From positions 1-6,411 of the forward strand of contig JAMWCO010000090.1 of assembly GCA_023818785.1 (NCBI GenBank): DNA of 6,411 bases, written 5' to 3'. Made by a program: the position numbers and the translations under genes. The stretch is from Candidatus Omnitrophota bacterium. GTDB lineage: Bacteria > Ratteibacteria > UBA8468 > B48-G9 > JAFGKM01. Positions 1 to 6,284 of the stretch are shown one piece after another (positions within the stretch are counted from its first letter, which is position 1; every line of letters begins with the position of its first letter). The notes under the pieces are model-generated. The model was not told the DNA's origin. It searched no databases and saw only the letters and a program-made list of their open reading frames with translations.

Positions 1-192
1 TATTGGTACTTGTAGCACACGATATTGCATCTAATTTCAGGTATCCCAATCATTAAAAAGGTCTCTTATGGACCACAAAGATACAAGGGCTTACCTCTCC
101 TATCTCTGACAAAATCAATAAGGTCAGAAAAATATGTCTGTCTATCTGGTCTATTAACTCAAGATAAGTATTTACTCCTTTTTGTTTTGGGA

Positions 193-215
193 TAGATTGA
201 TTATACATCAATCTA
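193..215. repeat. 9-bp inverted repeat (hairpin or operator-like)
   Basis: The arms TAGATTGAT and ATCAATCTA are perfect reverse complements separated by a 5-base spacer, TATAC. Neither side is followed by a T-run in the direction of transcription, so this does not look like an intrinsic terminator. It could be a binding site for a dimeric regulator or an RNA hairpin. It lies about 160 bases upstream of the predicted promoter of the DUF362 gene, which is far for a simple operator. That the repeat exists is certain; its function is unknown. Confidence 0.6.
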
Positions 216-245
216 AGGTCTTGAGGGTAGCCTTTTCATAATATC

Positions 246-270
246 ATTAAAAATCTATATTAAAAATCTA
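246..270. repeat. Two-copy 12-bp tandem direct repeat
   Basis: ATTAAAAATCTA occurs at 246-257 and again, identical, at 259-270, with one T between the copies, giving a period of 13 bases. The spacing is not a multiple of 10-11 bp, so two proteins bound here would not lie on exactly the same face of the helix. It could be a local duplication in AT-rich DNA or a small pair of regulatory sites. No further copy is seen next to it. Confidence 0.55.
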
Positions 271-370
271 CCTCTAAGAAAATTTTATAAAAAGGGAGTT
301 AAAAGTGGTATTTTAGGGTAAGAAAGAGAAGGGTAGGGTGGACAGAAACTAAATGAAGTAACAGGGTAAA

Positions 371-379
371 TGTTATAAT
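371..379 (+). promoter_or_regulatory. Extended -10 promoter for the DUF362 gene
   Basis: The sequence TGTTATAAT is a perfect extended -10 element (TG, one base, TATAAT). The hexamer at the 17-bp spacing upstream (351-356, AAATGA) is not like a -35 box, which fits an extended -10 promoter that does not need one. Transcription would start near 386, giving a leader of only about 13 nt. An AGGG ribosome-binding motif at 387-390 then sits 8 nt before the ATG at 399. Confidence 0.55.
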
Positions 380-398
380 AAAAGATAGGGAATAAGAA

Positions 399-1442
399 AT
401 GGCAGATGTTTACTTTTTACCGATTGAAAAAATAGAAAAATTTAATGAATTTTTGGATAATATAAGATTTTTTAATATTTTTACAGAAAAAGATATTGTC
501 GGCTTAAAAATTCATTTTGGGAATTCAGGTCATAAAAATCAAATCCCACCAATTTATATAAAACCAATTGTAGAAAAATTGAAAAACAATGGTGTCTCAA
601 TATTTTTAACAGATACAAATGTTTTATATAAAGGAGAAAGGAGTGATACTTTTTCCCATCTTGGTGTTGTTTATAAAAATAGGTTTAATGAAATAGGGAT
701 ACCTATTTTAATTGCTGGTGGATTTAATGGTGATTACGAATTTGAGATTGAAATAAATGGGGATCATTTTAAAAAATTATATTTTGCAAAAGAGTATAGA
801 GAATTTACTGGAATGGTTGCAATAACTCATTTTAAAGGTCATATGCTTTCAGGAATTGGTGGAACTATAAAAAATATGGGAATGGGATGTGCTTCAAGGA
901 AAGGGAAATTTGCAATGCATTCAAAAGTAACTCCTTTAATCAATCTTTCTATCTGTAAAGGGTGTAGAAAATGTGAAAGTGAGTGTTTATTTGGTGCTAT
1001 TTATATAAAAGATAACAAATCATATATAGATATCAATAAATGTAAAGGATGTGCTTGGTGTATTCATGTATGTCCTTTTGGTGCAATAAGTATCCCATGG
1101 TCAAGTGTCTCATCAGAGGAATTTCAAGAAAGACTTTGTGAATATGCATATGGAATAATAAAATTTTATAAAAATAAATTCTTTGCAATTAATTTTCTTA
1201 TAAATATTACAGGTGATTGTGATTGTCTATCAAATCCTGGGAATAAATTATTAGAAGATATAGGAATTCTTATTTCGGATGACCCTGTTGCTATTGATAA
1301 ATGTTCAATTGATTTAATAAAAAGAATAAATGGCAAGGATATATTTAAAAAATTAAGACCAAATTTAAACCATTTACATCAACTCTTTTATGGAGAAAAA
1401 TTAGGTCTTGGTTCTACAAAATATAATTTAATTGAGGTTTGA
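399..1442 (+). CDS. DUF362 domain protein with two 4Fe-4S clusters
   Basis: A 347-residue protein of the DUF362 family, whose biochemical role is not established. The N-terminal half carries family-type blocks: GLKIHFG (35-41), TDTN (71-74), the THFKGH block (143-148) and the conserved Gly/Lys-rich segment with C164 (about 152-170). A ferredoxin-type domain follows with two CxxCxxCxxxC motifs: C186, C189, C192, C196 and C215, C218, C221, C225. Only the second is followed by the classical Pro; the first has Leu. The C-terminal part keeps the CDC motif (C274, C276) and a DDPVAID block (about 295-301). No signal peptide or membrane segment is visible, so it is probably a cytoplasmic electron-transfer or metal-cluster protein. 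The start is supported by AGGG 8 nt upstream and an extended -10 promoter. It is transcribed alone and converges on the radical SAM gene, so a shared function with it is not implied. Confidence 0.9.
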   Translation: MADVYFLPIEKIEKFNEFLDNIRFFNIFTEKDIVGLKIHFGNSGHKNQIPPIYIKPIVEKLKNNGVSIFLTDTNVLYKGERSDTFSHLGVVYKNRFNEIGIPILIAGGFNGDYEFEIEINGDHFKKLYFAKEYREFTGMVAITHFKGHMLSGIGGTIKNMGMGCASRKGKFAMHSKVTPLINLSICKGCRKCESECLFGAIYIKDNKSYIDINKCKGCAWCIHVCPFGAISIPWSSVSSEEFQERLCEYAYGIIKFYKNKFFAINFLINITGDCDCLSNPGNKLLEDIGILISDDPVAIDKCSIDLIKRINGKDIFKKLRPNLNHLHQLFYGEKLGLGSTKYNLIEV

Positions 1443-1443
1443 G

Positions 1444-3036
1444 CTAAATCTCTATAAAATCCCATGGATATGGAGAACTTTTACTTTTTAAATATTCATT
1501 AATATCTGTATTTGTCTCTTTAAAACCTTCTTCCCATTTATTAAAATCAAAAAATTCTTTCCAGTTCTCAAACTTTGCTCCTTTTCTCCATACATTATAT
1601 ATAACTTTTGAGATTTTCTCGTCTCCTTTTCCCAAAAAACATTCTACACAACTAACTTCATATGGTTGAAAACTAAATTTAACATATCTATTTTTCTTAA
1701 TTCTTTCAGTTATATAATTTCTTTTTTCTTCATATTCTTCTTTTTTAATAAATCTTTCTCCTTGATAAAATGTATGGACTTTAGGAATAAATGTAGTAAA
1801 TGAAACATGAATAAAGATAATCTTTGAAAGTTCATTAATAAGTTTCACTATATCTTCAATATCTTTTTGGTTTTCGTCTGGTAATCCAATCATAAAATAA
1901 AGTTTTATATGTCTGTAATTATTTTTTCTTGCCTGTAAAGAAAGTCCTATCAGTTTTTTATCACTTATATTTTTACCTATCCTACTTCTTAATCTTTCAC
2001 TTGTTTCAGGAGCAAAAGTTAAATTTGTCTTTTTTATTTCCTTTATTTTTGAAGCAAGTTGAAAAGAGAATGTATCTATTCTTAAAGAAGGGAAAGAGAT
2101 TGAAACTTTTTTCTCCTTAAATTCTTCAATAAGTTTTATTATAATATTCTCAATTTCAGGATGGTCTCCTGCAGAAAAAGATAAAAGAGAAATTTCTTCA
2201 TAACCTGTATTCTTATATATCTGTTTTGCAATTTCAACTATTCTATCTACTTTTTTTATTCTGACAGGCCTCCAACAACTCCCTGCTTGACAGAATTTAC
2301 ATCCAGAAGGACAGCCTCTCATTATTTCTATTGAGACTCTATCATGTATAATCCTATTTAAAGGAACTAAATATTTTGTCGGGAAATATACATCATTAAA
2401 GTTTTTTACAAATGCCTTCTTAACTTTTTCTTTTTTAAATATTGGGACAAAAACTGATTCAATCTTATTTAAATTTTCAAGTATTTTATATCTATTTCTT
2501 CTATTCTCTTTAACAATATCTATTATTTCATTTATAACTTCTTCTCCTTCTCCAATTACAAAAGCATCAACAAAAGGCGAAAGAGGTAAAGGATTAAATG
2601 TAGAATTTCCACCAACAATTATAATTGGGTGCTCATTATTTCTCTCATTGGAAAATATAGGAATATTTGAAAGAGAAAGAATATTTAAAAAATTAGTGTA
2701 ATTGAGTTCTGAAGATAAACTAATTCCTAAAATGTCAAATGAAGAAATAGGTGTTTTTGTTTCTAAACTAAATAATGGGATTTTTTCTTTTCTAATTATT
2801 TCTTCAAAATCAACCCATGGAGAAAAAAATCTTTCACATACACAATCATCTCTCTCATTCAAAATACCATATAAAATTCTCAAACCAAGGGATGACATAC
2901 CTATTTCATAAATATCAGGATATCCTAATGCAACTTTAATATTATTATTCTTTTTTATACATACATTAATTTCTTTTCCAAGGTATCTTGCAGGATTCTT
3001 TACAAAAGGTAATATTTCTTCAATTTTCTTTTCCAT
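1444..3036 (-). CDS. TIGR03960-type B12-binding radical SAM protein, short C-terminus
   Basis: A 530-residue radical SAM protein of unknown substrate. The N-terminal region (about 34-175) looks like the B12-binding-like domain of the TIGR03960 family, with ALGYPDIYEIGMSSLGLRIL at 36-55, PLFSLET at 87-93 and an IGEGEE block at 161-166. The radical SAM core has RGCPSGCKFC (240-249), so C242, C246 and C249 would hold the 4Fe-4S cluster that cleaves S-adenosylmethionine. The segments LRIDTFS (318-324), FAPET (341-345) and KLYFMIGLP (378-386) are also typical. The C-terminal part has the GAKF-W-FDF region (486-498) and ends at PWDFIEI. Relatives I recall continue past this Pro-Trp-Asp motif into a Cys-containing tail, often with a DUF2344 (TIGR03936) gene or domain next; neither is present here. 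It starts 2 nt after rodA stops with no visible ribosome-binding site, so translation is probably coupled to rodA. The placement after rodA is a known association, but the enzyme's role in cell shape is unproven. Confidence 0.87.
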   Translation of the reverse strand: MEKKIEEILPFVKNPARYLGKEINVCIKKNNNIKVALGYPDIYEIGMSSLGLRILYGILNERDDCVCERFFSPWVDFEEIIRKEKIPLFSLETKTPISSFDILGISLSSELNYTNFLNILSLSNIPIFSNERNNEHPIIIVGGNSTFNPLPLSPFVDAFVIGEGEEVINEIIDIVKENRRNRYKILENLNKIESVFVPIFKKEKVKKAFVKNFNDVYFPTKYLVPLNRIIHDRVSIEIMRGCPSGCKFCQAGSCWRPVRIKKVDRIVEIAKQIYKNTGYEEISLLSFSAGDHPEIENIIIKLIEEFKEKKVSISFPSLRIDTFSFQLASKIKEIKKTNLTFAPETSERLRSRIGKNISDKKLIGLSLQARKNNYRHIKLYFMIGLPDENQKDIEDIVKLINELSKIIFIHVSFTTFIPKVHTFYQGERFIKKEEYEEKRNYITERIKKNRYVKFSFQPYEVSCVECFLGKGDEKISKVIYNVWRKGAKFENWKEFFDFNKWEEGFKETNTDINEYLKSKSSPYPWDFIEI

Positions 3037-3038
3037 AA

Positions 3039-4127
3039 TTAAAATAGGGTAGAATGTTTTTCAATACTTGAAAGTATTATAACTGATAAAATAGAAACAA
3101 TTAATGATGAACCACCATAACTTATAAAAGGAAGAGGAATACCAACTATAGGAAATATACCAAGTGTCATCCCAAGATTTATCAAAAAATGACCTGCAAA
3201 CATAACAAAAATACCAGTCGCAACAAATTTACCAAAGATATCTTTTCTTATATATATTATCTCAACAATTTTACTTAAAAAATAATAATACAAAAGGGTA
3301 AAAATTATCACTCCTAAAAAACCAAATTCTTCTGCAATAACACAGAAAATAAAATCAGTATGGTATTCTGGAAGAAAAGCAAGTTTTGTCTGGGTCCCTT
3401 TCATAAAACCTTTACCTATTAAACCACCTGAACCAATTGTTATTTTTGATTGAAGTAAATTATATCCTTTACCAAGAGGGTCTCTCATTGGATTTAAAAA
3501 AGTTAAAATTCTTTCTTTCTGATAATCCTTCATAATCATCCATATCAAAGGAGAAGAAATAATTGCAAGTAAAAAAAGACCTATTAATTGCTTCCTTGTT
3601 ATTCCTGCTATATAACTTATTCCTAAGAAAATTAAAATGAAGATAATTGCAGTTCCAAGATTTGGCTGTTTAAAAACAAGTAAAAATGGAATCCCAACAA
3701 TTATTAAACTAACTAACAAAACAGGAAATTTTCTTATATCCCTTTTTGATAAAAAAGAAGAAAGAACAAGAATTACTACAAGTTTTGCAAATTCAGAAGG
3801 TTGGAAATAAAACCATCCAAGACCTATCCATCTGGATGCTCTTCCTTCTCCTTTAATCAAAACAATTGAAAGTAAAATAAGAATTATAAAGTAAAATAAA
3901 TATCCAAATTTTTCTAAACTTCTATAATTCCAATTTCTGAAAACATAAACTAAAATTGAACCTATAATAGCCCATAGAATTTGCTTGATAAAAAAACTCT
4001 CCTTAGTTATAACTCCTTTTGAAGCACTAAAAAGAATACATATACCAATAAATATCAAAAGATAAGATAAAAAAATAATATTTTTTTCTTTGAAACTATT
4101 CATCAAATATTTCAGTTTCTGTTTCAT
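3039..4127 (-). CDS. rodA: Rod shape-determining SEDS glycosyltransferase RodA
   Basis: RodA polymerises lipid II into glycan strands during side-wall growth, working with PBP2 in the inner membrane. The 362-residue protein has about ten hydrophobic segments, as expected for the SEDS family, and is of usual length. Visible family motifs are GRASRWIGLG (95-104), QPSEFAK (109-115), QPNLGTA (154-160), GYNLLQSKITIGSGG (221-235), FLPEYHTDFIF (251-261) and GIPLPFISYGGSSL (329-342). D258 in the HTDF motif matches the essential periplasmic-loop Asp known from characterised RodA proteins. The second motif has Asn (N156) where most homologues have Asp. The ATG at 4127 is chosen because AGAGGA lies 5 nt before it; the later Met9 (4103) has no such site. 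The gene overlaps mrdA by 32 nt, which indicates co-translation with its partner transpeptidase. Confidence 0.96.
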   Translation of the reverse strand: MKQKLKYLMNSFKEKNIIFLSYLLIFIGICILFSASKGVITKESFFIKQILWAIIGSILVYVFRNWNYRSLEKFGYLFYFIILILLSIVLIKGEGRASRWIGLGWFYFQPSEFAKLVVILVLSSFLSKRDIRKFPVLLVSLIIVGIPFLLVFKQPNLGTAIIFILIFLGISYIAGITRKQLIGLFLLAIISSPLIWMIMKDYQKERILTFLNPMRDPLGKGYNLLQSKITIGSGGLIGKGFMKGTQTKLAFLPEYHTDFIFCVIAEEFGFLGVIIFTLLYYYFLSKIVEIIYIRKDIFGKFVATGIFVMFAGHFLINLGMTLGIFPIVGIPLPFISYGGSSLIVSILSVIILSSIEKHSTLF

Positions 4128-5823
4128 TTTTATCCTCTATTTTTTCTGGTATAAATATCCTTTTCAATATTCTGCCTGCTATTTCTGCTGCCTGTGGAGA
4201 AGAACCATAATCAAGAAAGACAACAACAGCAATTTTAGGATTATCAAAAGGAGCATAACAAACAAATGCACCATGTGTTGGTAATTCAAATTCTGCTGCA
4301 GCCCTTTGAGCAGTTCCAGTTTTTCCTGCTATCTCAAGTCCTTCAACCTTTGCTCTCGTTCCAGTTCCAAACTCTACAACATTTTTTAATCCTTTCCTTA
4401 ATATATCAAGTGTTTCTGAATCAATAGGCACTATTTTCTTCATATTTGGAGTAAACTCCTTTATTATTTCACCTTTTGGAGAAATAATTTTTTTAACTAT
4501 AAATGGTTGCCAAATATTACCTCCATTTGCCACTGTTGAAATCAAAGATAAAAGTTGAATTGGTGTTGTGGTAATAGGTCCCTGTCCAATTGAAAGATTT
4601 AATGGGTCTGCTTCTTGAACCATAGGGATATATCCAGATGCTTCTCCTGGTAAATCAATACCTGTTGGTTTTCCAAGTTCAAATCTTTTTGCATATTCTA
4701 TCAAAGTTGAAACACCCAATTTCATCCCTATGGTTCCAAAAAATATATTACATGAAAATGGTAAAGCAAGATTTATATCAACCCATCCATGACCTTCTTC
4801 TTTCCAACAATGAAATATTCTATCACTTACCTCCATAATCCCTGTACATTCTACCCTATCATATTCCTTAATAGTTCCTGTTTCAAGTGCTGCAATCTCA
4901 GTTATTATTTTGAAAATAGAACCTGGAGGGTATTGCCCTTTTATTACTCTATTTAAAAATGGTTTTTCAGGATGTTTTTTCTCATCAAGATAATAGATTA
5001 AATTATTAGGGTCAAAAACAGGATTACTAACAATTGCAAGAATTTCTCCATTCCTTGGGTCTATAACAGCAACACAACCATTTCTATCTCTAAGTTCTTC
5101 ATAAGCAATTTCTTGAATTGTAGCATCAATAGTAAGAATTAAATCATTGCCAGGTTCCCCTTCTTTCTTCCCCCATATTCTCCTTTGATGTCCAAGAGCA
5201 TCTACTTCTACTTGTATTCCACCAGGAAGACCTTTTAAATATTCATCATATTGCTTTTCTATTCCATCCTGTCCTATTATATCTCCAATTTTATATCCTT
5301 TTTCTTTTAACCTTTCAAGTTGTGATTGAGAAATTTCTCCAAGATATCCAAGTAAATGTCCAGTTTTTTTACTAAATGGATAAATTCTTTTTATCCCTTC
5401 CTGAACAAAAATACCAGGTAATTTATGTAAGTTTTCTTCAATCAATGAAATCTCTATACTATTCAAATCTCTCTTCAAAATAACTCTGTCAAAAGGATTA
5501 ATATATTTTTTTGTCAACTTTTTTCTAATATATTCTTTATCAAAACCGATTATATTTGAGAGTATTTCTATTTCATTTTCAACATCTTTTATATCATAAG
5601 GCACAAAAACAAGATTTGCTGAAGGCGCATCCTTAGCAAGAATCCTACCATTCCTATCATAAATTATTCCTCTGGGAATACCTGTCTCTATTGTTCTTAT
5701 ACAATTTCTAATAGAAAGTTGATAATAATATGGATACCTTATTATTTGAAGATAAAAACATCTTAAAAGGATGATATAAATAAAAAAATTTATAAACTTT
5801 TTTAAAAAAATCTCTCTTCCCAT
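4096..5823 (-). CDS. mrdA: Penicillin-binding protein 2 (elongation transpeptidase)
   Basis: PBP2 is the class B penicillin-binding protein that cross-links the glycan made by RodA during cell elongation, and it is a beta-lactam target. The 575-residue protein has one N-terminal membrane anchor (about 11-28) and the family's RGIIYDRNGRILA segment (51-63). A dimerisation/pedestal region (about 60-225) follows, then the transpeptidase domain. The active-site motifs are intact: PPGSIFK with catalytic S302 and K305, S357-C358-N359 as the SxN motif, and K501-T502-G503 in GKTGTAQ. The GQG-TPIQ motif (413-423) is also present. Length is close to that of other PBP2 proteins, and a short acidic tail (about 559-575) follows the catalytic domain. 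The ATG at 5823 is the first start after an in-frame TAG two codons upstream, and no ATG, GTG or TTG follows within the membrane anchor. The gene overlaps mreD by 22 nt. Confidence 0.96.
   Translation of the reverse strand: MGREIFLKKFINFFIYIILLRCFYLQIIRYPYYYQLSIRNCIRTIETGIPRGIIYDRNGRILAKDAPSANLVFVPYDIKDVENEIEILSNIIGFDKEYIRKKLTKKYINPFDRVILKRDLNSIEISLIEENLHKLPGIFVQEGIKRIYPFSKKTGHLLGYLGEISQSQLERLKEKGYKIGDIIGQDGIEKQYDEYLKGLPGGIQVEVDALGHQRRIWGKKEGEPGNDLILTIDATIQEIAYEELRDRNGCVAVIDPRNGEILAIVSNPVFDPNNLIYYLDEKKHPEKPFLNRVIKGQYPPGSIFKIITEIAALETGTIKEYDRVECTGIMEVSDRIFHCWKEEGHGWVDINLALPFSCNIFFGTIGMKLGVSTLIEYAKRFELGKPTGIDLPGEASGYIPMVQEADPLNLSIGQGPITTTPIQLLSLISTVANGGNIWQPFIVKKIISPKGEIIKEFTPNMKKIVPIDSETLDILRKGLKNVVEFGTGTRAKVEGLEIAGKTGTAQRAAAEFELPTHGAFVCYAPFDNPKIAVVVFLDYGSSPQAAEIAGRILKRIFIPEKIEDKNETETEIFDE
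4133..4138 (-). promoter_or_regulatory. Ribosome-binding site deciding the rodA start
   Basis: On the minus strand AGAGGA is followed by TAAAA and the ATG at 4127, a normal 5-nt spacing. It lies inside the end of mrdA and selects this start over the in-frame ATG at 4103, so the 32-nt gene overlap is real. Confidence 0.6.
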
Positions 5824-6284
5824 CTCCTACTTATCTCTTTTACAAAAATTTCAACAAAAATCCCTATTAAAAAATTGTAAAAAGAAAATAAAAATGCATA
5901 CTTTAACAAAACCCAACTATTCCACATCAATTGGCCTTCTTTCTTAAAAATAAGTAAAATAAAATATAAAAAACTAAAAAGAAAAATTAAACTACTTTTA
6001 CTTATTGTTGATTTTACCACAAAAAACGATGAGAAATAAACAAGTAAAAGATATCTTATTGAAGTAGCACCCAAAAGTTCTTTGGTAAATAAATCATTTA
6101 TAATTCCTAATAAAAAACTTAAAAAAATAGAAACTTCAACTTCCCCATTAAATGAAAGTAATAAAAGATAGATTAGATAAAATGATGGAACTATTTTAAA
6201 ATTAAAAAAATTATAAAAAATATATTGCAAAATAGAAACTACTAAAATTTGTTCCAAAATAAGAAAAAATTTTCTATTCACCAA
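5802..6284 (-). CDS. mreD: Rod shape-determining membrane protein MreD
   Basis: MreD is a small inner-membrane protein of the elongasome that works with MreC and the MreB cytoskeleton. Its sequence is poorly conserved across bacteria, so the call rests on several features together. It is 160 residues long, the usual size, and has five to six hydrophobic segments. It has a GIINDLFTKELLG element (60-72) like the family's Gly-Asp-Leu-Gly pattern. It also sits between mreC and mrdA, the classical order. The start is TTG at 6284 or GTG at 6281, the next codon; a strong GAGGAGG lies 6 and 9 nt upstream of these, so both fit. It overlaps mreC by 11 nt (8 nt with the GTG) and mrdA by 22 nt. It is very rich in Phe, Leu and Ile, as expected for a membrane protein in this AT-rich genome. 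Confidence 0.88.
   Translation of the reverse strand: MVNRKFFLILEQILVVSILQYIFYNFFNFKIVPSFYLIYLLLLSFNGEVEVSIFLSFLLGIINDLFTKELLGATSIRYLLLVYFSSFFVVKSTISKSSLIFLFSFLYFILLIFKKEGQLMWNSWVLLKYAFLFSFYNFLIGIFVEIFVKEISRRWEERFF
5824..5828 (-). promoter_or_regulatory. AGGAG motif touching the mrdA start codon
   Basis: On the minus strand AGGAG runs directly into the ATG with no spacer, which is too close for normal 16S rRNA pairing. The frame is closed by TAG two codons upstream and no other usual start lies nearby, so the ATG is still the best choice. Translation may instead depend on ribosomes finishing mreD, which stops 22 nt inside mrdA. Confidence 0.4.

Larger units (their letters stand above)
1..398. 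other. Intergenic leader region without a convincing gene
   Basis: No frame here is both long and convincingly coding. Hand counting gives about 35% GC over bases 1-240, higher than in the neighbouring genes (several 60-base stretches lie near 13-25%). That is the reverse of the usual pattern, where spacers are poorer in GC than genes. The region holds a 9-bp hairpin (193-215), a 12-bp tandem repeat (246-270), a purine-rich G-rich stretch (about 312-346, with repeated AGGGTA/GGGTAGGG) and the promoter of the downstream gene. Short open frames exist on both strands between 1 and 174 and are interrupted by stops, so a decayed gene fragment or an unrecognised structured RNA is possible but not shown. 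Confidence 0.6.

Noticed and set aside
193..215. Intrinsic terminator reading of the hairpin
   Set aside because: The stem is AT-rich and neither side is followed by a run of T in the direction of transcription.
58..220. AAGGTC occurring at 58-63, 120-125 and 215-220
   Set aside because: Uneven spacing and only six bases. Chance is enough to explain it.
246..270. CRISPR-like repeat
   Set aside because: Only two copies of 12 bp with a 1-base gap and no spacer-sized intervals.
1929..2120. A 63-codon open frame on the plus strand
   Set aside because: It lies fully antisense to the radical SAM gene, and its Phe/Leu-rich composition is what the complement of Lys/Glu-rich coding gives. No ribosome-binding site or recognisable domain.
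2702..2911. A 69-codon open frame on the plus strand
   Set aside because: Antisense to the well-supported B12-binding region of the radical SAM gene, with no domain or independent signal.
4103..4127. Shorter rodA start at Met9 (4103)
   Set aside because: No ribosome-binding motif at a useful distance, while the upstream ATG has AGAGGA 5 nt away.
4090..4284. A 64-codon open frame on the plus strand
   Set aside because: Antisense to the end of mrdA and the start of rodA. The translation is a Phe/Cys/Tyr-rich shadow of real coding.
4638..4838. A 66-codon open frame on the plus strand
   Set aside because: Antisense to the transpeptidase domain of mrdA, which carries intact catalytic motifs on the other strand.
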